Source of the DNA: an uncultured Prevotella sp. | Lineage (GTDB): Bacteria > Bacteroidota > Bacteroidia > Bacteroidales > Bacteroidaceae | Length of the DNA stretch: 64,000 bases | Assembly: GCA_946188165.1 (NCBI GenBank) | Contig: CAMHTW010000002.1 | Location: 1-64,000, forward strand | Direction of reading: 5' to 3' | Shown here: positions 53,885 to 62,100 of the stretch, one piece after another | Numbering within the stretch: the stretch's first letter is position 1 | Layout of the letters: each line of letters begins with the position of its first letter | Notes under the pieces: generated by a model | Database searches by the model: none | What the model was told of the DNA's origin: nothing | The model's input: only the letters and a program-made list of their open reading frames with translations | Made by a program: the position numbers and the translations under genes

Positions 53885-55894
53885 TTACAGTTGGTATTCC
53901 AACATCACCATAGAGTATGGCTCCAACTCAATGTCAAACTTCTTCTCAGCCTTGATGGTCTCCTTCTTTGGTGCGATGGGCTGCTTGTCGAAGTTGTTCT
54001 CGTCGTTAGACTTACCCTCGAGCACGGTCTTCACACAGTTCTTCTTGATGGGGAAGCGGCTCAGGTTGATGTCGGCCTCCTTTTCCTTGTCGGATGCGTT
54101 GACCAGCTTCACATAGAGTTTCCTGGTCTTCACGTTCAGAATGACGCTCTGTCCGTAGTGGACGTTCTCCTGAGGCTGGATGACTCCTTTCTCATCACCC
54201 TCAAACTGTACACAGTCACCATAGAAATACTGTCCGCTCGACTGTCCGAACAGCTGCTGTACATAGTAGCTGCAGGTTGGGAAGACGCGCTCGTTGTCAA
54301 AGTAAATCAAGTCGGGATTCCACTGTGTGCCGTTCTTGCGGGCAAGGAGGGGAGCGTACGATGTCATGGATACAACGTCACCATTGCGCTCTACATGGAG
54401 CAAATACAGACCCTCGGCCAGCGCATCGATAAGCTTCTTGTCCTTAGCGGCATATTCTCCAAGATACACTTTCGTCTTGCCATCACGTGGATAGCTGTCG
54501 TACTGGCGCTTGTTCAGGAAGTAGGTGTTGGGCTCATAATAATGCTCGTCAAGGATAGGCATATTCAGTTCCTTGGCCAATTGCCAACCAGCCTCATAGT
54601 CTGGATTGCCCTTGTGGGAGCCCGGACCGGCAGTGCCCACAATGATAATCTCAGGATGAGCCTTCATCACGCGTTCATAGATATACTTGAAACGTTCGAT
54701 AAACTCAGGTGAAATTTTCTCTTCATTGCCGATACCCAAATACTTCAAATTGAAAGGTTTGGGATGACCGGCATCAGCACGCATCTTGGCCCATTTGTTC
54801 GTAGCGGGGTCGCCGTTAGCCCACTCTATCAGGTCGATGGCTTCAGCCACCCACTCATCCATCTCGCTCATGGGCACTACGTCCTGAGCCTGCTTGGGCC
54901 ACATATTCCAACCACCGTTGGTACCCTGACAGCTGACACCGCTGGGCAGAATGGGTACAGGCTCCATGCCGAGGTCTTCGCAGAACTGGAAGTACTCGAA
55001 GTAGCCCAGTCCCATACTCTGATGGTAGCCCCACGTGTTCTTCAATCCGCGACGCTGTTCCTTCGGACCGATGGTGGTCTTCCAGCGATAGGTGTCCCAG
55101 AAACCGTCACCACCGCCATGCACGACGCAGCCGCCGGGGAATCGCATGAACTTCGGATGCAGGTCGGCCAGTGTCTGGGCAAGGTCTTTGCGCAATCCGT
55201 GTCCCTTATACGTATCCTGTGGCATCAGTGACACCATATCGACATCCATATCGCCATCGGTCAGCATCAGAATCTGCAGCGAAGCTTTCTTGCTATCGGC
55301 ATTCGGAGTCATCGTGGCGGCATATTTCTTCCAATTCTTGTCACTGACCGTCAGCGTCGTCTCAGCCAACAGTTTCGGGTCCTTACCCCAGCCTTGAGAC
55401 TCTACCAGTGCAACGCGAATCTGCTTGGCATTGCCGTAGTTACGGAGGAATACCGAGAAATCGTACTGTGCACTGGCTTTCACCGTGATGCCGTCGTAGC
55501 CGCTGTTCTCGATACCATAGCCGCGCCACCCCTTAAAGTCGTAGAACTCTCTGGTACGCTCAGCATGCAACTTCATGTAGGTAGGATTATTGGCATGGAT
55601 GCCTCTGTCCTTGCGCACCTCAATCAGACCGAGCGAGTGACCGGGGCGTACTACCTTCCAGGCCGTTCCTGCGCCCCATCCGTCCTTCTCGGCAGGCGAG
55701 AACTCGAACGAGCCGTTTTGGATCAGTTCGGCATAGAGGCCACCGTCAGCACAGTTGTTGATGTCCTCGAAGAAGATACCAATTAATTCATCACTGATAG
55801 CCTTACCGCCCTTGGGGGCTTTCATGGGCTTCTGGGCGTTGAGTCCCAGCGTGGCTGCCAACAAGAGGGCAGCGCATGTTGTTAGTCTTTTCAT
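53885..55894 (-). CDS. alpha-L-arabinofuranosidase, GH51
   Basis: 669 residues with signal peptide (cut near LNAQ, residue 21). N-terminal sandwich with GIFFEDINNCADGGLYAELIQ, then a TIM barrel: FMRFPGGCVV, Glu391 in GIGNEE (acid/base) and Glu480 in YLGEYA (nucleophile), and a C-terminal sandwich. Removes arabinofuranose from pectic or xylan side chains. It has its own -7 box upstream (55939-55932) and its own terminator, so it is a single-gene unit within the cluster. Confidence 0.93.
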   Translation of the reverse strand: MKRLTTCAALLLAATLGLNAQKPMKAPKGGKAISDELIGIFFEDINNCADGGLYAELIQNGSFEFSPAEKDGWGAGTAWKVVRPGHSLGLIEVRKDRGIHANNPTYMKLHAERTREFYDFKGWRGYGIENSGYDGITVKASAQYDFSVFLRNYGNAKQIRVALVESQGWGKDPKLLAETTLTVSDKNWKKYAATMTPNADSKKASLQILMLTDGDMDVDMVSLMPQDTYKGHGLRKDLAQTLADLHPKFMRFPGGCVVHGGGDGFWDTYRWKTTIGPKEQRRGLKNTWGYHQSMGLGYFEYFQFCEDLGMEPVPILPSGVSCQGTNGGWNMWPKQAQDVVPMSEMDEWVAEAIDLIEWANGDPATNKWAKMRADAGHPKPFNLKYLGIGNEEKISPEFIERFKYIYERVMKAHPEIIIVGTAGPGSHKGNPDYEAGWQLAKELNMPILDEHYYEPNTYFLNKRQYDSYPRDGKTKVYLGEYAAKDKKLIDALAEGLYLLHVERNGDVVSMTSYAPLLARKNGTQWNPDLIYFDNERVFPTCSYYVQQLFGQSSGQYFYGDCVQFEGDEKGVIQPQENVHYGQSVILNVKTRKLYVKLVNASDKEKEADINLSRFPIKKNCVKTVLEGKSNDENNFDKQPIAPKKETIKAEKKFDIELEPYSMVMLEYQL

Positions 55895-55931
55895 AAATGT
55901 TATAGTGGTTGTTTAGAATTAATTCTGTATG

Positions 55932-55939
55932 CAAAGATA
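55932..55939 (-). promoter_or_regulatory. -7 box of the GH51 promoter
   Basis: On the minus strand TATCTTTG (55939-55932), about 38 bases before the GH51 ATG. No good -33 TTTG at the usual distance. Confidence 0.5.
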
Positions 55940-56011
55940 TAAAAAAAATTCTATACGACCATCTATGTAATGTTAAATGCTACAAAACATAAACATTTTG
56001 CTACATTTCTG

Positions 56012-58429
56012 CTATTGCAGGACGTATTCTCCCCCCGCTTTCGTGGTCAGCGTATAGATGCCTGGCTGCTTGTCGCGCTTTAGTCCCTTGCCCTTCATTG
56101 GTGTATTGGAACGCAGTTTACAGACACCGCCATGACGTGAACGGACAACAGCCTTGGTCAGTTTGCCATCTTTCCAGTCAATGTCAATCTCAAAGCCGCC
56201 ACGAGCTACGAGTCCCTTGACGCTACCAGCACGCCATGCTTGGGGCAGGGCTGGCAACAGGTAGATGAAGCCATCATAACTTTGCATCAGCATCTCAGCA
56301 ATACCTGCGGTACATCCGAAGTTACCGTCAATCTGGAAGGGTGGATGGGCATCGAACATGTTAGGATAGGTGCCGCCATGCTGTTTGACGGTACCGAAGA
56401 TGAGGAAGGTGTCAGCAGTCAGCGTCAACTGGTCCTTAATCAATTTGTAAGCATGTTCGCCATCCAACAGGCGTGCCCACGAGCACACCTTCCAACCCAT
56501 CGACCATCCTGTCGACACGTCACCACGGGCCTCTAACGACTTACGGGCGGCCTGCCAAAGGTCTGGTGTACGTGTAGGCGATATCAGATAGGAGGGGAAC
56601 AGTCCGTAGAGGTGAGAGAAGTGGCGATGGTCGTCCTTCGGGTCGTCCAGGTCGTCAAGCCACTCCTGCAGTTGTCCCCAACGGCCAACCTGCATAGGCG
56701 GCAACTGTTTTAGTTGAGAGTGGAGAGTTGAGAGTGTAGAGTTGTTGTCGCCAAGAATCTTGGCAGCTTCCAAAACATTGGTGTATAGTTCTGTCACTAT
56801 CTGGTTGTCCATGGTCACACCGGCGTCGAGTGCTGTCGGACGACCCTTGCCGCCATGTTCAGGCGATTCGCCGGGACATACCACGAGCCAGCCCTTTGTG
56901 GGATGCTTGACAAGCGTCTGCGTAAAGAAGCGGGCAGCATCGAGCATGATAGGATAATACGCTTGCAAGAAATCCCGGTCACCCGTAAACAGGTAGTGCT
57001 CCCACAAATGCCGGCACAGCCAGGCGGCACCCATAGGCCATAGTCCCGTCTGGGCACGATCGACCGGTCCTGTGATGCGCCACTGGTCGGTATTGTGATG
57101 CAGCACCCAGCCGTCGGTACCATACATATCACGCGCCGTCTGCTTACCCTGCTCGTAACACTCGCTAATCAGTTTGAACAGGGGCTCATTCAACTCCGTC
57201 AGATTCGTGACTTCCGACGGCCAGTAATTCATCTCCAGGTTGATGTTCGTGGTGTATTTCGAGTCCCACGAAGGGAACATCTTGTCGTTCCAGAGGCCTT
57301 GCAGGTTGGCAGGGTTCATATTATCAGGCTGACTGCTACTAATCAGCAGGTATCGCCCAAACTGGAAATAGGTGGCGACGAGGTAATTATCGGCGTCAGA
57401 ATCGCTGACCACACTAAAGCGCTCAATACGCTTGTTCATGGGCACGCGGGCGTAGCGGTCTGGGCCCAAATCGAGCTTCACACGGTTGTAGTAGTGTTTG
57501 TACATCTCAGTATGCAGGGCCTTCAGCGCGTCGTAACCTAATGTCATAGAACCATGCAGGCGTTCTTTCGACTGAACCTCCTCATCGCCTGTAATGTCCT
57601 TATAGCTCTTGACATTGGTGCCTACGGTAATATACAACGTAGCCTCATCAGCACCCATGACGCTGATATGGCCGTTTGAACCTGTTACTTTGCCACCCTT
57701 CGTCTGCACCGCCATACGCCCCATAAAGCGCACCTTGCCTTTCAGTCCTTCATGCTTGGAAGACACGCCCAACAGGGTGGCGGAAGCAAATTCTTCATTT
57801 TTCACTTTTAATTTTTCACTTCCCACGAGCACATTCTCGTGGGGCGAGGTCATGGTGGCGGTAAACGTAATCTTGCCTTTCTCACTGGCTGTCAGGTGGA
57901 TAGCGATGACCTTACGTCCACCCAACGGGGCTATCGTTTCACGCATATATTGCACGCCATCCACCTCGTATTTCACCACACTCTTGGCATTGTCCAAGTC
58001 CAACCAGCGCTCATAGTTCCGATAGTCAGCGTGCCCGGGCATCGCGATATACAGGTCGCCAAAGGGTTGATAGGGCATACCCATATTCTTGTCAACGGCT
58101 CGGGGCATGACCTTTGCATCAGCCAACGCCTGGGCCTCTTTGTACTTACCTTCGAATATCAGCTGACGCACCTCTGGCAACGCCTCCTTCGCATGGGGAT
58201 TCACCACGTTATTTGGTTGTCCAGCCCAAATAGTCTCCTCATTCAGTTGGATATGCTCGACAGCAGGTGTTCCAAACACCATTCCACCCATCACGCCATT
58301 ACCTATGGGCAATGCCTGCGTCCAAGTCTGTGCAGGCTGGTCGTACCACAGCCGATGCTGCTGTGCAACAGCACAGATATGAAATGAGAAATGTGAAATG
58401 AGAAATACGGTCAGAGTCAGTCGTTTCAT
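56012..58429 (-). CDS. GH95 alpha-L-fucosidase or alpha-L-galactosidase
   Basis: 805 residues with a signal peptide. N-terminal sandwich starts at [19 protein letters not shown], with LNEETIWAG; the (alpha/alpha)6 barrel has [16 protein letters not shown] near 405-420, carrying the Asn pair, and [12 protein letters not shown] near 700, carrying the Asp that activates water in this inverting family. GH95 enzymes remove alpha-linked L-fucose or, in pectin-active members, L-galactose; the specificity residue was not resolved by eye. L-galactose is the cap of RG-II chain A. Two repeat insertions sit at 56711-56744 (STLSTLHSQ) and 57780-57824 ([10 protein letters not shown]). The signal peptide core [10 protein letters not shown] comes from ATGAGAAATGTG-type repeat units at about 58370-58420. 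Confidence 0.9.
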   Translation of the reverse strand: MKRLTLTVFLISHFSFHICAVAQQHRLWYDQPAQTWTQALPIGNGVMGGMVFGTPAVEHIQLNEETIWAGQPNNVVNPHAKEALPEVRQLIFEGKYKEAQALADAKVMPRAVDKNMGMPYQPFGDLYIAMPGHADYRNYERWLDLDNAKSVVKYEVDGVQYMRETIAPLGGRKVIAIHLTASEKGKITFTATMTSPHENVLVGSEKLKVKNEEFASATLLGVSSKHEGLKGKVRFMGRMAVQTKGGKVTGSNGHISVMGADEATLYITVGTNVKSYKDITGDEEVQSKERLHGSMTLGYDALKALHTEMYKHYYNRVKLDLGPDRYARVPMNKRIERFSVVSDSDADNYLVATYFQFGRYLLISSSQPDNMNPANLQGLWNDKMFPSWDSKYTTNINLEMNYWPSEVTNLTELNEPLFKLISECYEQGKQTARDMYGTDGWVLHHNTDQWRITGPVDRAQTGLWPMGAAWLCRHLWEHYLFTGDRDFLQAYYPIMLDAARFFTQTLVKHPTKGWLVVCPGESPEHGGKGRPTALDAGVTMDNQIVTELYTNVLEAAKILGDNNSTLSTLHSQLKQLPPMQVGRWGQLQEWLDDLDDPKDDHRHFSHLYGLFPSYLISPTRTPDLWQAARKSLEARGDVSTGWSMGWKVCSWARLLDGEHAYKLIKDQLTLTADTFLIFGTVKQHGGTYPNMFDAHPPFQIDGNFGCTAGIAEMLMQSYDGFIYLLPALPQAWRAGSVKGLVARGGFEIDIDWKDGKLTKAVVRSRHGGVCKLRSNTPMKGKGLKRDKQPGIYTLTTKAGGEYVLQ
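56711..56744. repeat. GAGAGTTGAGAGTG tandem repeat in the GH95 gene
   Basis: Read as [12 protein letters not shown] on the minus strand, between the main barrel helices and the [12 protein letters not shown] stretch. Confidence 0.75.
57780..57824. repeat. AAATTCTTCATTTTTCACTT-type repeat with GCGGAAGCAAA core
   Basis: A purine/pyrimidine tandem ending in GCGGAAGCAAATTC, the complement of the TTTGCT(A/T)CCGC core seen at 35942, 39704 and 42085. Encodes [16 protein letters not shown] on the minus strand. Confidence 0.75.
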
Positions 58430-58450
58430 TGTTCAGTCATATTTGTCATA

Positions 58451-58490
58451 TAAAATAAAGACTGACAAACCATTTAATTGTCGTCAGTCT
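58451..58490 (-). terminator. rho-independent terminator after the MG2/plug protein gene
   Basis: On the minus strand AGACTGAC, 16-base loop, GTCAGTCT followed by TTATTTTA. It closes the sigma/anti-sigma/MG2 operon just upstream of the GH95 gene. Confidence 0.85.
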
Positions 58491-58497
58491 CATGGTG

Positions 58498-60774
58498 CTA
58501 CTCTATGACCCGTTGTTGATAGACAATGGTGCCATCGTCGCTGACGCCTTCCAATGTCACCAAGTAACGCTTGGAGATATCGGAAGCATAAAACTTAACG
58601 CAGGCTTTACCATTGGCATCCGTCGTGACTTTCGGATTCCAATAAAGCGTGGTGCGATGGTCAGGACGCGTCTTCTGGTTCTTATCCGTGTATTGCGGAG
58701 AATAGAACTCGACATTGGGTTTCCAACCCTGTTGCTGCACCGTAGCCATTGACAATGGACGGAATATCCTACCATGAAGACCAGGTTTCTGGCGGACGAG
58801 CAGCAGTCCCGAGGTTGACACGTTCCAGCCATAGATGGTCATGCTGGCGGCACCGACATGGTCGAACCATTCGATGGACTCAATGGTCTCAGGCTGAAGC
58901 ATCAGTAATTCCTCGACGTTGCTGCGAAACTCGTCAATGAAAATGACTGGACCTTGCATCGCTCGCGTAACTGTGCCTGAGCGGTATCTGATTTGCATCT
59001 CGCCATTAGCATCGCGATAGACAGGAATGCCTAAGGTGCTGAGCAGAATCTCCATCGAGTAGAAATTGTTGAGCAAGGGGTCGTCATCATAAAAAGCACG
59101 GAAAGGCATGACACCCATCAAATTGGTGGGCTTATGTCGTCGTTTCTTCTCCTTGACGACTTCTGGCAGGTCGATAACCTTATCGACGCTACCGTACATG
59201 ACCTGCTCCTGAGCCTGACGGACGAAGCCGTCTGAGATGGAGAGAGGTGAGACGTGAGACGTAAACGGAGCATGCAGGGCAGGGAATGTCTGTGGGTCGA
59301 TATTCAGTTGTACGAGGCTGGTGCTGCCCGTGCGTCGCAACCCCTCCAAGACGTACGTTGTGCCGTCCGGAAAGTCGAGGCCATTGACGGTGAAGCGGCT
59401 GCTGTCGCCCAGTTCAAAGGTCTGACGTAAGCCCTTGTCAGGACGGAAGAGCATCAGTTTCGGGTGCTTCACTTTCTTAAAAAGGGTACCGCGAATCTGG
59501 CCGGAAATGGTCTGTGATGTCTGGAAGCTGTAGTCGATACGGGGGTACGTTCCGCTGAGCATGTCAGCCAGTGGATAGTCAGCATACTGCTGGTTCAGAT
59601 ACTTGTCAATAGCGGGTTGTAGCGTGTCGGGGGTTACGACGTCGTAATCGGTAACCGACAGCGAGAAGTTTCCACTTAGCGGTGTGCCGTCAGCCCCCAT
59701 GAGGGTGATGTCCAGTTCCATCGGGTCGTTATGGGTTTGTGCTTTGCCGCTGATGTTGACCAGCGTTTCTCCGCCCACAATGTTTGTCTGGCTCTCAGCC
59801 ACGATTTCGCCCGTCTGTCGATGAACCATTGCAACGCTGACGTTTCCCGGTCGCAGCGACTGACTGTCGATGCACAACACTTTTCCCTGTGTGTAATCAG
59901 CGACAAGAAGATTGCCGCTACCGTAGAGTACACAGGCGAGAGGGTCGTCAGTGACCTTGTTCAATTGGATAAGCAGCTGCCCTTTTCTCTGTCCCAACTC
60001 CAGTCCGGAGTCCGTAGGTAGCGGACTCTGAGTCCGAAGGGGGCGGACTGGCAGTCCGAAGGGCACGGACTTTGTCTTCTGCGAGGATTTATTTCCTACC
60101 ACCAGCAATTCCTTGTAGAAGAACCTTTCGGCAGGAAAGTTGCGCATCCATTGCGTATAGGCTGCAAGGGTATAGCTACCGCCCTTCATCGTCTTGGGCA
60201 ACAAGATGGCATTGGCAAAGACACCATCCGAGTCGCACTTGACGATGATGCGTTGCATCAACGTATCTGCTTGTTGGTCATGCAGTTCCACATACACATA
60301 GCGCGAACGACTGATAGGGGTATGCGTTACTGCATCCACCAAGTGGGCACGAAACCAAACGGTATCACCTGGCACATAGTAAGGTTTATCCGTGTGGACA
60401 TATATCTGCTCTTGCGGCACGCGTTTGTAGTAGTCCAGAATGCACTGCTGGATGTCGAGCGTGTCTGTCTTCTCCTGCAAAGTCTTGACGGCGTTGCTCA
60501 AGGCCGTCCGCCAAGTTTCCGCAGATATTCGGCTGCGCATCCCTTCGATGGTGTCTCTCAGTTCCCTGAACTGCTGGCGCGACAGACGACCTTGGTAGTT
60601 GTTGGCCAGTTCGCGTATGACAACGGCAACGGCTTGGTCGTTAGCGGTGTTTTTCCCCGTAAACTGCTGTCCGGCGTGTAGCATTTTGGCCCGAAGGTCT
60701 CCGTAGGTACTGGTGGTCTGGGCGCTGACGGTCAGCGTCACCATCACTATTCCAATGAATATAAGTCGTCTCAT
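58498..60774 (-). CDS. MG2-domain protein with TonB plug-like C-terminal part
   Basis: 758 residues with a signal peptide (cut near VSAQ, residue 19). Residues about 118-228 are a macroglobulin MG2-type domain (EQIYVHTDKPYYVPGDTVWF). A middle beta-rich region and a plug-like domain follow near 560-660 (VIFIDEFRSNVEELLMLQPE with IESIEW and SMTIYGWN), the form seen in TonB-dependent receptors but without a barrel, and a C-terminal sandwich. Such proteins often follow ECF sigma/anti-sigma pairs in Bacteroidetes; the role, perhaps an envelope sensor or scaffold, is unknown. An in-frame repeat lies at 60021-60063. Its start at 60774 overlaps the stop of the anti-sigma gene. Confidence 0.72.
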   Translation of the reverse strand: MRRLIFIGIVMVTLTVSAQTTSTYGDLRAKMLHAGQQFTGKNTANDQAVAVVIRELANNYQGRLSRQQFRELRDTIEGMRSRISAETWRTALSNAVKTLQEKTDTLDIQQCILDYYKRVPQEQIYVHTDKPYYVPGDTVWFRAHLVDAVTHTPISRSRYVYVELHDQQADTLMQRIIVKCDSDGVFANAILLPKTMKGGSYTLAAYTQWMRNFPAERFFYKELLVVGNKSSQKTKSVPFGLPVRPLRTQSPLPTDSGLELGQRKGQLLIQLNKVTDDPLACVLYGSGNLLVADYTQGKVLCIDSQSLRPGNVSVAMVHRQTGEIVAESQTNIVGGETLVNISGKAQTHNDPMELDITLMGADGTPLSGNFSLSVTDYDVVTPDTLQPAIDKYLNQQYADYPLADMLSGTYPRIDYSFQTSQTISGQIRGTLFKKVKHPKLMLFRPDKGLRQTFELGDSSRFTVNGLDFPDGTTYVLEGLRRTGSTSLVQLNIDPQTFPALHAPFTSHVSPLSISDGFVRQAQEQVMYGSVDKVIDLPEVVKEKKRRHKPTNLMGVMPFRAFYDDDPLLNNFYSMEILLSTLGIPVYRDANGEMQIRYRSGTVTRAMQGPVIFIDEFRSNVEELLMLQPETIESIEWFDHVGAASMTIYGWNVSTSGLLLVRQKPGLHGRIFRPLSMATVQQQGWKPNVEFYSPQYTDKNQKTRPDHRTTLYWNPKVTTDANGKACVKFYASDISKRYLVTLEGVSDDGTIVYQQRVIE
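60021..60063. repeat. two palindromic GCGGACT..AGTCCGAAGGG units in frame
   Basis: Copies 60021-60041 and 60043-60063 differ only in the central bases. Read on the minus strand as SVPFGLPVRPLRTQSPL in a loop of the MG2/plug protein. Nearby bases (60001-60020, 60066-60071) hold further degenerate units. Confidence 0.8.
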
Positions 60775-61382
60775 GGCTGTTCCTCCGTTGTTTTGTTCGT
60801 ATTCAAGGCCTCTGAGGGCATGTTGTCTTTGGACAGCTCGCCCACCATAATGCGTTGTACCAATTTCTGCAGGCGAGCATCGGCACGCAGCACCTCTTCA
60901 GCCTTGGTCGTATAGGTACTTTCGTTGACGTTTTCCAGTTCTTTCTCCAAACGGGCAATGTAGTATTGCAGACTGTCGGTGGTGTTAGCAGTAGTCCTAT
61001 TCTTGAGGCGCATTTTGTGCCTCTTGGTTGTTGATGCCGGCTTTGCTGGCGTGACAATGGCCACGGCAGGCTCCGCGTTGCTGACGACGGGTGTCGTGAC
61101 TTCCACCGGTTTTTGTTCAGCGATAGCGTCGCTGGCTTGTTCCCTGGGCCAAAGCATGACGGCACCCGCCGCCATCAGCAAAGCAAAGCAAGCCGCAACA
61201 GCCCATCTTATGTAGCTTCGCTTGGCACTGCGCTGACCGACGATACGGTCGTACACTTCCGTCTCGTCTTCAATGAGCCATCGCTCCATATCCTCTTCCT
61301 CCTGAAGCCTTTGGGCTATCAGGTGCTCCTCTTCGGGTGTGGCCTGCCCGTTCAGCAGTTTTTCTATCACGTCTTTTTTCAT
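60771..61382 (-). CDS. membrane-anchored probable anti-sigma factor
   Basis: 203 residues with one hydrophobic segment near 60-80 (WAVAACFALLMAAGAVMLW). The cytoplasmic N-terminus (ATPEEEHLIAQRLQEEEDMERWLIED) is short and acidic, in the form of anti-sigma interaction domains. The periplasmic part is basic and then helical, with VAIVTPAKPAST and RLEKELENVNES, a likely coiled coil. It overlaps the sigma gene upstream and the MG2 gene downstream by four bases each, the usual layout of an ECF sigma/anti-sigma unit. No FecR-type domain is seen, so the class is not known. Confidence 0.72.
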   Translation of the reverse strand: MKKDVIEKLLNGQATPEEEHLIAQRLQEEEDMERWLIEDETEVYDRIVGQRSAKRSYIRWAVAACFALLMAAGAVMLWPREQASDAIAEQKPVEVTTPVVSNAEPAVAIVTPAKPASTTKRHKMRLKNRTTANTTDSLQYYIARLEKELENVNESTYTTKAEEVLRADARLQKLVQRIMVGELSKDNMPSEALNTNKTTEEQP

Positions 61383-61879
61383 TGTGGGTCTCCTTTCCGG
61401 GTAAGTATTTCTTGTAGTTTACGTTTCGCAGTACTGAGCATGGCGCTGACAGAGCGTTCCCCGACACCTGTAGCAGCAGCAATCTGACCGATGTCCATCT
61501 CTGCCTCGTAGCGCATACGGAACAGGCGCTGCTCGGCAGGTTTCAGCTGGTTGACAGCTTGACGCAGTCTGTCTATGTCCTCCTTGAGTTCCACGTCGCG
61601 TTGAATGTCGCAGTGCGCTACGAACTCAACCTGCACAGCCTGCCCTTGTCTTACTTGCTGCTTGCGCCATTCGCTGACACACAGGTTCTTGGCCATTCTG
61701 ACGGCCAGCGGTCCGATGTCTGCCTGGGGAGCTATGCGGTCGCGTAGCAGCCAGAGCCGCATCAGGGTTTCCTGCGCTAAGTCCTCGGCTTTGTCCTCGT
61801 CACCGAAGAATCGCCGTCCGATGTCCTTCAGGCGGGGACGAAGTTCATGGGCAATATGTTCAAATGCTTGTCGGGTCAT
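61379..61879 (-). CDS. ECF RNA polymerase sigma factor
   Basis: 166 residues with both conserved parts: region 2 (KAEDLAQETLMRLWLLRD, residues 31-48) and region 4 (MRYEAEMDIGQIAAATGVGERSVSAMLSTAKRKLQ in outline, residues about 122-156). First gene of the operon with the anti-sigma and MG2/plug proteins. The ATG at 61879 is the only good start. Target genes not determined. Confidence 0.93.
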   Translation of the reverse strand: MTRQAFEHIAHELRPRLKDIGRRFFGDEDKAEDLAQETLMRLWLLRDRIAPQADIGPLAVRMAKNLCVSEWRKQQVRQGQAVQVEFVAHCDIQRDVELKEDIDRLRQAVNQLKPAEQRLFRMRYEAEMDIGQIAAATGVGERSVSAMLSTAKRKLQEILTRKGDPQ

Positions 61880-61916
61880 GTTGCCTTATATACGCATAAG
61901 GTCTGCGGATGTTAAG

Positions 61917-61950
61917 TTGAAAAGAGGCTCAATTTTCCTTGAGCCTCTTC
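61917..61950 (-). terminator. rho-independent terminator upstream of the sigma gene
   Basis: AAGAGGCTCAA, six-base loop, TTGAGCCTCTT: a perfect 11-bp stem with TTTT after it on the minus strand. It would stop transcripts coming from the esterase gene. The stop codon of a gene remnant lies inside the stem. Confidence 0.8.
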
Positions 61951-62063
61951 TTTGCTGCCTTTGCTTTACGCTTCTCCTCCTTCTTACGCTGCTTTACGTC
62001 AGCCTTGTATTGCTTCATGCGTGCCTGGAATGCCGGATATTCACCAAACGCCTTGGTGTAGCC
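61930..62063 (-). pseudogene. 3' remnant of a lysine-rich protein gene
   Basis: The minus strand reads GYTKAFGEYPAFQARMKQY and then a Lys/Arg/Ala-rich end (KRKAKAAKKRLKEN, stop at 61930). It has no start codon in frame and joins upstream to an AAAGGTGGAAAGG-type repeat directly after the esterase stop. It may be the end of a deleted gene or an old C-terminal extension of the esterase. A 28-residue peptide starting at an internal ATG (near 62014) is possible but not supported. Not recognised. Confidence 0.4.
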
Positions 62064-62100
62064 GGAAAGGCGGAAAGGTGGAAAGTGAAAGCAGGGGTCT

